Origin: a bacterium
GTDB lineage: Bacteria > Cyanobacteriota > Vampirovibrionia > Gastranaerophilales > Gastranaerophilaceae
DNA length: 36,740 bases
Direction of reading: 5' to 3'
NCBI GenBank assembly: GCA_017480425.1
Contig: JAFVAR010000009.1
Coordinates: 1-36,740 of the forward strand
Below are positions 1 through 6,949 of this stretch, in pieces (the first letter of the stretch is position 1; every line of letters starts with the position of its first letter). The notes beneath the pieces were generated by a model. That model was not told the origin of the DNA. It was given only the letters and a program-made list of their open reading frames with translations, and searched no databases. The translations under genes and the position numbers were made by a program.

Positions 1-35
1 AAATGTCAAGTCCGAAGATGGAGTAGGCGAGTTAG

Positions 36-97
36 GCGTAAGCCGATTGAGCCGTATACAAGATATACCAACTGCGCATTCGAAAATTGAAAATTTA
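36..97 (+). repeat. Element shared with the region upstream of tRNA-Pro
   Basis: This stretch before tRNA-Lys aligns by eye with 21983-22046, upstream of tRNA-Pro. Both contain GCGTAAGC, then a GAG.CGT.TA..AGATA.ACCAA core, a TGCGC block and a terminal ATTGAAAATT. The two copies differ by scattered substitutions and short indels, so they are diverged relatives. No coding potential is visible. It may be a small structured RNA, a REP-like element or a conserved tRNA leader; the sequence does not decide between these. Confidence 0.45.
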
Positions 98-103
98 ATA
101 TAT

Positions 104-179
104 GGGTGCGTGGCGCAGTTGGTAGCGCAGTTGACTCTTAATCAATTGGTCGTGGGTTCGAGTCCCACCACACCCACCA
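104..179 (+). tRNA. tRNA-Lys (anticodon CUU)
   Basis: A full cloverleaf folds: acceptor GGGTGCG with CACACCC, D-arm stem GCGC/GCGC, anticodon stem GTTGA/TCAAT with the seven-base loop CTCTTAA (anticodon CTT), T-arm GTGGG-TTCGAGT-CCCAC, discriminator A and an encoded CCA. Acceptor pair 6-67 is a C-A mismatch; the other six pairs are Watson-Crick. It decodes AAG. The last bases of the gene belong to the tandem repeat that follows. Confidence 0.93.
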
Positions 180-350
180 TTTAAAAGACTCCTTTGGGGG
201 TCTTTTTTAATGGGACATCGCACCGCATTTGCTCTCGCAAATGGGGTTCTTTCTCCATTGGCTTTATAAAACATTACATTAAAATAGTAAGACTCTACGG
301 AAAACGTGACGTTTAGTCACCTTTTCCTGCTCGCCTACGGAGTCCTTCAC
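169..350 (+). repeat. Tandem repeat copy 1, with tRNA-Lys 3' tail
   Basis: First of two near-identical tandem copies (period 182, second copy 183 bp). The unit starts inside the tRNA acceptor at CACACCCACCA. It carries the tRNA terminator, a CATTTGC-TCTC-GCAAATG hairpin, and a long hairpin with arms GGAAAA.GTGAC and GTCAC.TTTTCC. No reading frame of note is present. The structure suggests a duplication that used the tRNA 3' end as one boundary. Confidence 0.85.
183..208 (+). terminator. Terminator of tRNA-Lys
   Basis: Stem AAAGACTCC pairs with GGGGTCTTT (one G-T pair) around a short loop and is followed by a run of T. It lies 4 nt after the encoded CCA, as expected for a tRNA transcription unit. 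Confidence 0.75.
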
Positions 351-533
351 CACACCCACCATTTAAAAGACTCCTTTGGGGGTCTTTTTTTAATGGGACA
401 TCGCACCGCATTTGCTCTCGCAAACGGGGTTCTTTCTCCATTGGCTTTATAAAACATTACATTGCAATAGTAAGACTCTACGGAAAACGTGACGTTTAGT
501 CACCTTTTCCGGCTCGCCTACGGAGTCCTTCAC
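351..533 (+). repeat. Tandem repeat copy 2
   Basis: Repeats 169-350 with a few substitutions and one extra T in the terminator tract (terminator copy at 365-391). It opens with a second CACACCCACCA, the tRNA-Lys tail without the rest of the tRNA. A third truncated start, CACACCCA, follows at 534-541. The A-to-C mismatch this copy has in the CATTTGC hairpin shows the copies have begun to diverge. Confidence 0.85.
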
Positions 534-552
534 CACACCCAAATTTAATTAT

Positions 553-577
553 AAAGAGGGTTCAAGCCCTCTTTTAT
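553..577 (+). terminator. Terminator hairpin after the tandem repeats
   Basis: AAAGAGGG-TTCAAG-CCCTCTTT stem-loop followed by T-rich sequence. It may be the original end of the tRNA transcription unit before the duplication. Confidence 0.6.
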
Positions 578-649
578 TTTGCTTATTTTGCCATACAAAC
601 TGTATTTTTATGAGTAATTTTTTGTTGGCAAGTCAATTGTCTACTTTTT

Positions 650-835
650 GGGAACAGTTCACTCTCCCTCTCCAATTGGATAACGACTTGCGAACAGAGG
701 GTGAAAGCGTTTAGCGTACCTGTTTAACGTGAGCAAGTCAAGACAGTGTTGGGGTGAGGCTACAGAATTAGTTTAAAATAATCTCCCTCGCCCGCAGTAT
801 CCATTCAGTGGGAGAGGGTTGGGGTGAGGGTAAAA
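650..835 (+). repeat. Degenerate copies of the CCCTCTCC hairpin repeat
   Basis: Two CTCTCCCTCTCC-like arms and two TTGGGGTGAGG arms are recognisable here, but the loops between arms are enlarged. The first loop holds about 70 bp whose ends include GACTTGC (685-691) and GCAAGTC (733-739). The second reads CTCCC...GGGAG around about 22 bp. The intergenic stretch 600-1153 contains only these repeats and the 136-bp units; I see no credible gene in it. Confidence 0.55.
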
Positions 836-859
836 TAAAGTTAACAAAGAATAATATAC

Positions 860-995
860 ACCCTCATCTGTCCTTTGGCCACTTTCTCCCCTCAAGGGAG
901 AAGAAAAGAATAATCCTCACCCGAGTTTTCAAAGCTTCGAACCACCGTTCTCAGCTTGACAACTCTCCCTCTCCAGTGGGAGAGGGCAGAAATGT
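860..995 (+). repeat. 136-bp dispersed repeat, left array unit 1
   Basis: The unit begins ACCCTCATC and ends GCAGAAATGT, and is exactly 136 bp long, as are the units at 2919-3054 and 3055-3190. It contains the hairpins TTCTCCC-CTCAA-GGGAGAA and CCCTCTCC-AGTG-GGAGAGGG. A 54-bp core (921-974) is identical in all three full units. Open frames through it are by-products of the repeat, not genes. Confidence 0.88.
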
Positions 996-1060
996 ACCCT
1001 CATCTGTCCTTCGGCCACCTTTTCCCATCTAGGGCGAAGGGAAATTTTTATTTCTCACCA
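996..1060 (+). repeat. Partial 136-bp repeat, left array unit 2
   Basis: Starts again with ACCCTCATCTGTCC directly after unit 1 and follows the unit up to the first hairpin, which is degraded here (CTAGGGCGAAGGG). It then drifts into the AT-rich leader of the next gene. Confidence 0.7.
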
Positions 1061-1153
1061 CACTTCACAAGTATTGAATAATATGTTATCATGAATATTG
1101 TATAAAGTTTTTAACTGACAATAAAACCAGACATAAGAAAGCGAGGATAGTCC

Positions 1154-2800
1154 GTGAAGAAGAAGTTTTTGCCTGCATTTTCATTAATGGAAATGATGGT
1201 CGTATTGTTGATTGTAGCAATAGTTGCTGCAGCATCTGCCCCGATGATATCAAAGAAAATGATGCGTACAACCGGAACCGGTGACAGCCCGTGGGTATTC
1301 ACAGGAAACGGAAATAATATAGCTTATAACATGGCAGGAAATGCTAACACCACCGCAATAATCGGTGGGAATAGGAATCTTCCAAACGATCTGCGCAACA
1401 GCAGATTGTATATAGAAGTGAACGATAGAGTTCCCCAAATTGTTTTTGGTCCTCCTGAAAATAATATATTTGGCCGTATACAAATTAATCCTGCCAACAA
1501 TAATCTTTTTCTGGGCCATATCAATATGCCAATAAGCTTTGGCAGTAACAATCTAATAATTGAGACTGATGGTACAGTTTCCTCTTTTGGAGACAACAGT
1601 ATCCGTAGCAATAATCTAATTATAGGATCAAATTTACAAATAACACAACGAAGAAGTCCTACGGGTGTTGGTGTTGGAAATATGACTATAGTGGGAACTG
1701 CAAACAACAACGACGCATTCATGCCAACAATTTTCGGAAGAAATATTACTATAGATGCCAGAGATGACACTGACGATGTAGGTGTAACATATGGCAATGT
1801 TGCAGTTGGCGTAAATCTCAACATACGTGGTAGGATAGCAGAAAGAAATGTACTTATAGGCAGTGTATCTACACTTGGTGATACTAACGGACAAAATAGT
1901 CGTTCTATTGGTATTGGAAATGAGGTCACATTAATTGGCCAAAATTCTATTGGTATTGGAAATGGGGTCACATTAAATGGCCAAAGATCTATTGCTATAG
2001 GAAGTGGTGCAAGTGTACATAATGACAATAATGCCAGAGATAATGCTATAGCAATTGGTAATAATGCAGCAGCTAGACATGCAAATTCTATAGCTATAGG
2101 GACAAATGCTTATACAACAGCTGCAAATCAAATTATGCTTGGTTACTTACAAGCGCCTGATCATTGGGCGTCACGTCCTTCAACGGTTGTTATTCCAGGA
2201 TTTTTGAGAATTAATCCACAGAACATTATGGGAACAAATAATAGACAAATAGGTGTATTGATTGATAATAAATTTTACCCGCTTGTTGCAAGTGGTAATC
2301 CAGTCATCAGCAATCTATACGAAAATGAGGACGGTACAACTTCTGCTGACGGTGGCGTAGTAGACGGTGTGCAAACCGGAGTTTTAGATCAACGGACTTC
2401 TGACCGCAGGTTGAAAAATGTTGGGGATAAGTTCACAGGCGGATTAGAGGAATTAAAAAAGCTTGAAATCTTTAATTACACCTTCAAAAACGATGAAAAG
2501 AAGAGCCCTAAGGTCGGTGTAATGGCTCAAGACCTTCAAAAAATCTTCCCGATATCCGTAACGGAAGGCGATGACGGATATTTATCAATCCGCTGGGACG
2601 AAATGTTCTACGCTGCAATAAATGCAATAAAAGAACTTGATAACAAGATTACTGCAATAACAGAGCAGATAAAATCATATTTCGACAAAGTAGAAAAACT
2701 TGAAGCTCAAGTTGAAAGTCAAAAACAAACAATTGATGAATTAAAAGCGCAAAATGCAGAGTTTGAAAAACGACTCAAACGTTTGGAAAAGAAACTATAG
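1154..2800 (+). CDS. Prepilin-like surface protein with YadA-like beta-roll and S74 chaperone domain
   Basis: 548 aa, GTG start with GCGAGGA six nt upstream. The N-terminus is a class III (type IV prepilin) signal: a basic MKKKFLPA stretch, probable cleavage after A8, F9 at +1 and E13 at +5, then a hydrophobic helix. The middle is Asn/Gly-rich, and about 250-328 holds 14-residue repeats of the SIGIGN...SIAIG type seen in YadA-like heads. The C-terminal part matches the intramolecular chaperone of endosialidase (peptidase S74): S416-D417 followed by RRLK, then GVMAQDLQKIFP, and a Lys/Glu-rich coiled coil from about 505. By family knowledge the S74 domain trimerises and cleaves itself off near the Ser-Asp pair. 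I infer export by a type II/type IV pilus machinery and assembly into a trimeric surface fibre. The gene is flanked on both sides by the 136-bp repeat. Confidence 0.85.
   Translation: MKKKFLPAFSLMEMMVVLLIVAIVAAASAPMISKKMMRTTGTGDSPWVFTGNGNNIAYNMAGNANTTAIIGGNRNLPNDLRNSRLYIEVNDRVPQIVFGPPENNIFGRIQINPANNNLFLGHINMPISFGSNNLIIETDGTVSSFGDNSIRSNNLIIGSNLQITQRRSPTGVGVGNMTIVGTANNNDAFMPTIFGRNITIDARDDTDDVGVTYGNVAVGVNLNIRGRIAERNVLIGSVSTLGDTNGQNSRSIGIGNEVTLIGQNSIGIGNGVTLNGQRSIAIGSGASVHNDNNARDNAIAIGNNAAARHANSIAIGTNAYTTAANQIMLGYLQAPDHWASRPSTVVIPGFLRINPQNIMGTNNRQIGVLIDNKFYPLVASGNPVISNLYENEDGTTSADGGVVDGVQTGVLDQRTSDRRLKNVGDKFTGGLEELKKLEIFNYTFKNDEKKSPKVGVMAQDLQKIFPISVTEGDDGYLSIRWDEMFYAAINAIKELDNKITAITEQIKSYFDKVEKLEAQVESQKQTIDELKAQNAEFEKRLKRLEKKL
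1904..1987 (+). repeat. Intragenic 42-bp tandem duplication
   Basis: Two 42-bp copies (1904-1945 and 1946-1987) match at 38 of 42 positions and encode two successive 14-residue beta-roll turns. The protein repeat continues on either side with more diverged DNA, so this pair looks like a recent expansion. Confidence 0.85.
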
Positions 2801-2815
2801 AAACTGAAGAGAAAC

Positions 2816-2850
2816 ATCGCCGCATTTATTAAAAATGCGGCGATTATTTT
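2816..2850 (+). terminator. Terminator of the prepilin/S74 gene
   Basis: A 12-bp perfect stem ATCGCCGCATTT/AAATGCGGCGAT around loop ATTAA, followed by TATTTT, 15 nt after the stop codon. Confidence 0.85.
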
Positions 2851-2918
2851 AAAAGAGAAATGGACGTTTTTGTGGGCAAAAAAGAACTAAAGGGATAAAA
2901 TTTACTTTTACAATATCC

Positions 2919-3054
2919 ACCCTCATCCATCCTTCGGTCACTTTCTCCCCTCAAGGGAGAAGGGAAGAATAATCCTCATCCGAGTTTTCAAAGCTTCGAA
3001 CCACCGTTCTCAGCTTGACAACTCTCCCTCTCCGGTTGGAGAGGGCAGAAATGT
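2919..3054 (+). repeat. 136-bp dispersed repeat, right array unit 1
   Basis: Same length and orientation as the unit at 860-995, with the same two hairpins. The loop of the CCCTCTCC/GGAGAGGG stem is GGTT here and AGTG in the left array, so the stem is conserved while the loop varies. Confidence 0.9.
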
Positions 3055-3190
3055 ACCCTCATCCGTCCTTCGGAAACCTTCTCCCATCAAGGAAGAAAGG
3101 AAAAATAATCCTCACCCGAGTTTTCAAAGCTTCGAACCACCGTTCTCAGCTTGACAACTCTCCCTCTCCAATTGGAGAGGGCAGAAATGT
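3055..3190 (+). repeat. 136-bp dispersed repeat, right array unit 2
   Basis: Abuts the previous unit with no spacer. The loop of the second hairpin is AATT. The first hairpin is partly degraded (CTTCTCCCATCAAGGAAGAA). The 54-bp core is at 3116-3169. Confidence 0.9.
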
Positions 3191-3240
3191 ACCCTCATCC
3201 GTTCTCAAGAAGACCTTTTTTCATAAAGCCAGAAGGAATA
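3191..3240 (+). repeat. Partial 136-bp repeat, right array unit 3
   Basis: Begins ACCCTCATCCGTTCTCAAG and loses similarity after about 15-20 bp. The rest of the gap to the next gene (3241-3356) is AT-rich and holds no recognisable element. Confidence 0.5.
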
Positions 3241-3356
3241 TTTAAAAGTTTCCGCATTCTCTTAAATGTAACGATTTCTTAATAAACTATGATTTTTAGG
3301 CAAATTTTCATTAAAAAAATACTTTAAATAGTTAAATAGGAAGTGTAACATAGAGC

Positions 3357-4121
3357 ATGAACTTTTTTAACAATATACCCCAGCTTAACAACTTTATAAC
3401 AAACATAAACCCGTCTGCAATCCGGTTTCGAGGAGCAGTAACAGAGTTATATCCTGCGAAATTTGAACCGAGAAAGGATTCATTTAACTCAAATCCTCTC
3501 TATGGAGATAATTTTTATGCTCAGCTGGAATTATCCGTAAAAAATAACCCTCGAATAAAAGAAATTGCAAAGCAGTACGGATTTCCGCTCAAAATAAACA
3601 TACAAGAATTAGAAAATCTAAAATCCGGACACCTGATGGATGCCCGTGTTACCGCAGCAAAAATCTACTCTGCACTTCCTTCCGACATGAAAACAGAAGT
3701 AAATCTTGCAGACCTGCAACAGGCAGCTATGCTTCATGACATCGGGAAAATAATAATCCCCGATAAAATTTTAAACAAAAAAGGTACTTTGACTCCTGAT
3801 GAACGGGAAATAATTGAACAGCATTCGGAAATCGGTTATGAAATGCTCAAAGATATGAACATTAAGCCGGAAGTGTTGGAACTTGTTAAATATCACCATC
3901 AAAATCAAAACGGCAGCGGATACCCGCAAGCAAAAAATGATTTTGAGTACAATCTTGGAATACAAATTCTAAAAACTGCAGATAAATACACTGCACTTAC
4001 AGAAGACAGAAGCTACAAAAAAGCAATGCCGAAAGAGGAGGCGCTAAAAATTATCTACGAAGATGTTCAGTCGGGAGAAATTCCGATAGAAATCTACAAC
4101 GCATTAAAAAATACGGCATAA
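3357..4121 (+). CDS. HD-GYP domain protein, motifs intact
   Basis: 254 aa. The C-terminal two thirds is an HD-GYP domain: H127-D128 in MLHDIGK, then EQHSEIGYEML, then HHQNQNGSGYPQ with G188-Y189-P190, then TADKYTALTEDRSYKKAM. In this family the domain hydrolyses cyclic di-GMP with two or three metal ions, and all visible ligand motifs are kept. The first 80 or so residues have no domain I recognise; no signal peptide or membrane helix is visible, so it is probably cytosolic. The only Shine-Dalgarno-like sequence (AGGAAG) is 13 nt upstream, while TAACAT ends 5 nt before the ATG. It converges on another HD-GYP gene across a shared palindromic terminator. Confidence 0.85.
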   Translation: MNFFNNIPQLNNFITNINPSAIRFRGAVTELYPAKFEPRKDSFNSNPLYGDNFYAQLELSVKNNPRIKEIAKQYGFPLKINIQELENLKSGHLMDARVTAAKIYSALPSDMKTEVNLADLQQAAMLHDIGKIIIPDKILNKKGTLTPDEREIIEQHSEIGYEMLKDMNIKPEVLELVKYHHQNQNGSGYPQAKNDFEYNLGIQILKTADKYTALTEDRSYKKAMPKEEALKIIYEDVQSGEIPIEIYNALKNTA

Positions 4122-4140
4122 ATATCAACCGAATACAAAT

Positions 4141-4170
4141 AGGGCGGATTTGCTATAGCAAATCCGCCCT
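4141..4170. terminator. Bidirectional terminator between two HD-GYP genes
   Basis: A perfect 30-nt palindrome: AGGGCGGATTTGC, TATA, GCAAATCCGCCCT. It sits between the stop codons of two convergent genes. The T-tracts on either side are weak. Confidence 0.75.
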
Positions 4171-4177
4171 TCAAACA

Positions 4178-5548
4178 TTATTTCAATACTTCCACAAGAG
4201 CTTTTACTACATCAGGGTCCCATTTGATTCCTGATTCTTCCTGTATTATAGAAAGTGCTTTATCTTTAGTCATCGCCTCTCTGTATGAACGGTCAGAAGT
4301 CATTGCGGTATAGGCGTCTGCTACAGCAATTATTCTTGAACCAAACGGAATTGATTTACCCTTCAGACCTTCAGGCTCACCGCCGCCGTCCCATCGCTCT
4401 TTATGATAGTGAATATACGGTATAACTTCAGATAGGAAGTTTATATTCATTAATAGATTAACTCCGACATTCGGGTGATTTTGAAGTTTTTCCCAATCTT
4501 CTTTTGATAGTTTTCCCTGCTTTGTAAACAATGATTCAGGAAGTGTAATCTTACCGATATTCTGCAACAATCCTGCATAATAAACAAGGTCTGTTGTTTT
4601 TTCATTCAAGCCCAACTGTTTGCAGAGTTTCTTAGAAAGTTCTGCAGTATTCTGTGAATGCGCAACCTTATACTGTCCTTTATCATCAACCGCTTTTGCC
4701 AGTTTTTCTACAAAAGCCTGTTGTTGAGAGCCCAAATCTCCAATCAGTGCAGTTAGTTCAGCCCGCTTATATTGCAATTCTTTTTCGAAAATAGAATCAT
4801 CCTTAATAAGATTTTCCGTTTCTTCTATTGCTTTTTGCAAGTGCATTGAAGTACCGAACAGTCTTCCTATCGTTTCAAGAAGCTGCATATAAACTTTCTT
4901 TATCGTTTTTTCTTTATAAGTTTCAATTACAATTACACCAACTACATGCGCATTATTATGTATCGGAACAACAGCAAGAGATCTTACATCAAACTCTCTC
5001 AGTTCGTACTTGGGAATAAACGAGTCTATCTTTGAAACATCTTTTATTTGAATTGTTTCAAGAGTTTTAAACGCATTTACAACAATTGATTTGTCTTCTT
5101 CCGTATACCCGAGTTTTTTAGCATATATATCTTCATCAAAATCAATTGAAGAGCCGACAAGTCCCAAAAGTTTGTTTTCCTCAATATTCAATCCTTTTGT
5201 GAATTCTCTTGTCAGATATATATGACAAGCATCTACATCCAAAATTTGCATAAGAGTTTTTGCAATCGAATTATAGACAACATACTCATCTTTTGAGCTG
5301 AAACCCAAAACACAAAGTGTGTTATCCAAAGAATAAATAGAAATTAATTCACTAAGCTGTGATTTTATTCTTTCCGCCTTGCTTCTTACATCCTTACCTA
5401 TTTTATTTGCCAAATCTTCGGAAATTAAATATTCAGATATAAAGTCACCCATGTTAAGCGCAAAAATTTCTTCAAGAGGGTCATCTTCCATCAAATCAAG
5501 AGACCTGCCGAAAAGTGATGCGCCTGTATCTTCTTCTCTATCTGCCAT
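4178..5548 (-). CDS. GAF + HD-GYP-like protein with altered catalytic motifs
   Basis: 456 aa; ATG with AGGAAGG about 7 nt upstream. Residues about 70-220 look like a GAF sensor domain, followed by a helical linker (about 225-290) and an HD-GYP fold from about 295. The signature HD is replaced by Q329-N330 (LLQNIGKITLPE), and GYP reads G390-E391-P392 in HKERWDGGGEPEGLKG. The NHPNVG, VADAYTAM and DRSYREAM motifs remain. Loss of the HD metal ligands suggests this protein binds rather than cleaves a cyclic nucleotide, or acts through protein contacts. A regulatory role paired with the intact HD-GYP neighbour is plausible but is inference from adjacency. Confidence 0.82.
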   Translation of the reverse strand: MADREEDTGASLFGRSLDLMEDDPLEEIFALNMGDFISEYLISEDLANKIGKDVRSKAERIKSQLSELISIYSLDNTLCVLGFSSKDEYVVYNSIAKTLMQILDVDACHIYLTREFTKGLNIEENKLLGLVGSSIDFDEDIYAKKLGYTEEDKSIVVNAFKTLETIQIKDVSKIDSFIPKYELREFDVRSLAVVPIHNNAHVVGVIVIETYKEKTIKKVYMQLLETIGRLFGTSMHLQKAIEETENLIKDDSIFEKELQYKRAELTALIGDLGSQQQAFVEKLAKAVDDKGQYKVAHSQNTAELSKKLCKQLGLNEKTTDLVYYAGLLQNIGKITLPESLFTKQGKLSKEDWEKLQNHPNVGVNLLMNINFLSEVIPYIHYHKERWDGGGEPEGLKGKSIPFGSRIIAVADAYTAMTSDRSYREAMTKDKALSIIQEESGIKWDPDVVKALVEVLK

Positions 5549-5583
5549 AATATACCTTCCTACAAACTAGTTTTCTATCGAAC

Positions 5584-5623
5584 GGGGCAATGTTTCGCCG
5601 TGTGATTAGGAAATTCATGCCCC
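5584..5623 (-). other. Possible structured leader of the GAF/HD-GYP gene
   Basis: GGGGCA (5584-5589) and TGCCCC (5618-5623) are inverted arms about 36-75 nt upstream of the start codon, enclosing a GC-rich stretch in an otherwise AT-rich leader. I do not recognise a known riboswitch consensus. Confidence 0.25.
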
Positions 5624-5710
5624 CTATGTTATATATAACGGCACAAATTTTAAAAACTTTAATAATTTTTACAAAAATTATACTTTAGTTGTAGATAGGT
5701 TATACTATTT

Positions 5711-5735
5711 GCCTAAAAAGCAGTGCTTTTTAGGC
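5711..5735 (-). terminator. Candidate terminator hairpin downstream of the 5827-6840 gene
   Basis: GCCTAAAAAGCA and TGCTTTTTAGGC form a 12-bp stem with almost no loop. The T-run is inside the stem and not after it, so it may be a terminator variant or a cruciform. Confidence 0.4.
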
Positions 5736-5826
5736 TGTTTACAAAATGTAATATATCGTAACAATATAACCTGCGGAAAAATCATAAATTATTCTCGCAA
5801 ACAGTTAGGAACGGTTTCAAGCCGGA

Positions 5827-6840
5827 TTAATTTTTAATCGAAGTTTTGTTTATCGCTCCGACACCATTATAGAATTGAGTTAAAACAGTAAACTTTCCGC
5901 TTGATTGAGCATCTTTTATAATTTTGGCGGATGAATTTGTTAATACAATCTGGTTTTGAATACATTCAAAATTCTTTTGAAGAAATTCTTGTTCGTCTTT
6001 TTCGCCGTTTTGAGTATACTTTCTTGTTTTTACAAATAAATTAAATCTCTTTTTACGTTTATGAATTTTGTTATCAGCATATGATATAACTCCGTCTATA
6101 TCAATATCTGCCCACGATGAACGAATGATATCCAAAACATAATTTTCATTATCAGATGTTTTTATTGACATGTACGCTGCAATATTTTTAGATTTTGAAT
6201 CTTCCATTACATATTTGTATTCTGAAAAATACGAAAGTCCTTTAAAAAATCTATCTTTATAATCATTAGCATCTTTTGCAAGCAGCGGACGGATGTGCGG
6301 CAGAAGTTCTTCATTATATAAGCCCGCAACTGCCCCGGCATCAGAATTTTCAAATTCTCTAAATAACTTCGGATTATAATTGTTTTTCTCAACATGCTTT
6401 ATACGCCACAATTTTTCATAAGAAATTTGACTGAATCCGCACCTTGTAATGAAAAGCCTTACCAACTCCGGTAAATAATCATCAACTCTTACGATGAAAG
6501 ATGCAGTTCCAAGAGCTTTGTATTTTGATACAACGTATTGTATTAACTCTCCTGCAACATCATAACTGTTTTCTTCAAATAACAGCTTTTGAATTTCCAT
6601 CTGCACTGCTCGGTAACGGGACGGAGCAACTGTTATGAGCCCCCTTATTTCTTTTCCATCTTTTAAGACATATGATTCCGGTAAAAATTTTATTTTAAGC
6701 GGTAATACATGATGAAGAGGAATTAACGGATTAAACATAATATGGTTTATATATGTATCATTCGCACTATTATTCAGAAAAGAAATCATCTCTTCAGCAC
6801 TCTTCTTATCAAAATAATATAACTTCCTTATCCTGCTCAT
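5827..6840 (-). CDS. GNAT-like acetyltransferase, function unknown
   Basis: 337 aa, soluble, no signal peptide. A segment around residues 105-150 (ASFIVRVDD, then LFITRCGF, then YEKLWRI) resembles the end of a GNAT fold, where the C-terminal strand follows an RCGF-type motif. The second half may be a second, diverged GNAT unit. The substrate cannot be told. The gene has its own promoter: TATAAT at 6848-6853 (minus strand) ends 7 nt before the ATG and there is no Shine-Dalgarno, so the mRNA may be leaderless. It stands alone between divergent and co-directional neighbours. Confidence 0.6.
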   Translation of the reverse strand: MSRIRKLYYFDKKSAEEMISFLNNSANDTYINHIMFNPLIPLHHVLPLKIKFLPESYVLKDGKEIRGLITVAPSRYRAVQMEIQKLLFEENSYDVAGELIQYVVSKYKALGTASFIVRVDDYLPELVRLFITRCGFSQISYEKLWRIKHVEKNNYNPKLFREFENSDAGAVAGLYNEELLPHIRPLLAKDANDYKDRFFKGLSYFSEYKYVMEDSKSKNIAAYMSIKTSDNENYVLDIIRSSWADIDIDGVISYADNKIHKRKKRFNLFVKTRKYTQNGEKDEQEFLQKNFECIQNQIVLTNSSAKIIKDAQSSGKFTVLTQFYNGVGAINKTSIKN

Positions 6841-6847
6841 AATAAAA

Positions 6848-6853
6848 ATTATA
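6848..6853 (-). promoter_or_regulatory. -10 box of the 5827-6840 gene
   Basis: Perfect TATAAT on the minus strand, 7 nt from the ATG. No convincing -35 hexamer at 17 nt. The spacing puts the transcription start at or next to the start codon. Confidence 0.5.
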
Positions 6854-6949
6854 TCACGTGAATCAAAGAATTAGTATAAGGAACTGCCATTTTAAAACAT
6901 TAAATTATTTTTTATGATAAAATTATTATATATTTTTAGGGAGTTTGAG

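Noticed and set aside
351..361. A second tRNA at the repeat
   Set aside because: Only the last 11 bases of the tRNA are repeated; no acceptor 5' strand or anticodon arm exists there.
104..541. An integrated prophage or island at tRNA-Lys
   Set aside because: No integrase, phage gene or distant second attachment copy is visible; only the local duplication is supported.
808..1032. A 74-aa open frame in the left repeat array
   Set aside because: Runs straight through the 136-bp repeat; the same frame appears in the right array with the same odd sequence. It is a by-product of the repeat.
860..3190. A CRISPR array
   Set aside because: Units are 136 bp, contiguous and without unique spacers, and no cas gene is present.
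3015..3245. A 76-aa open frame in the right repeat array
   Set aside because: Same reason: it is read through the hairpin repeat, with no ribosome site or natural composition.
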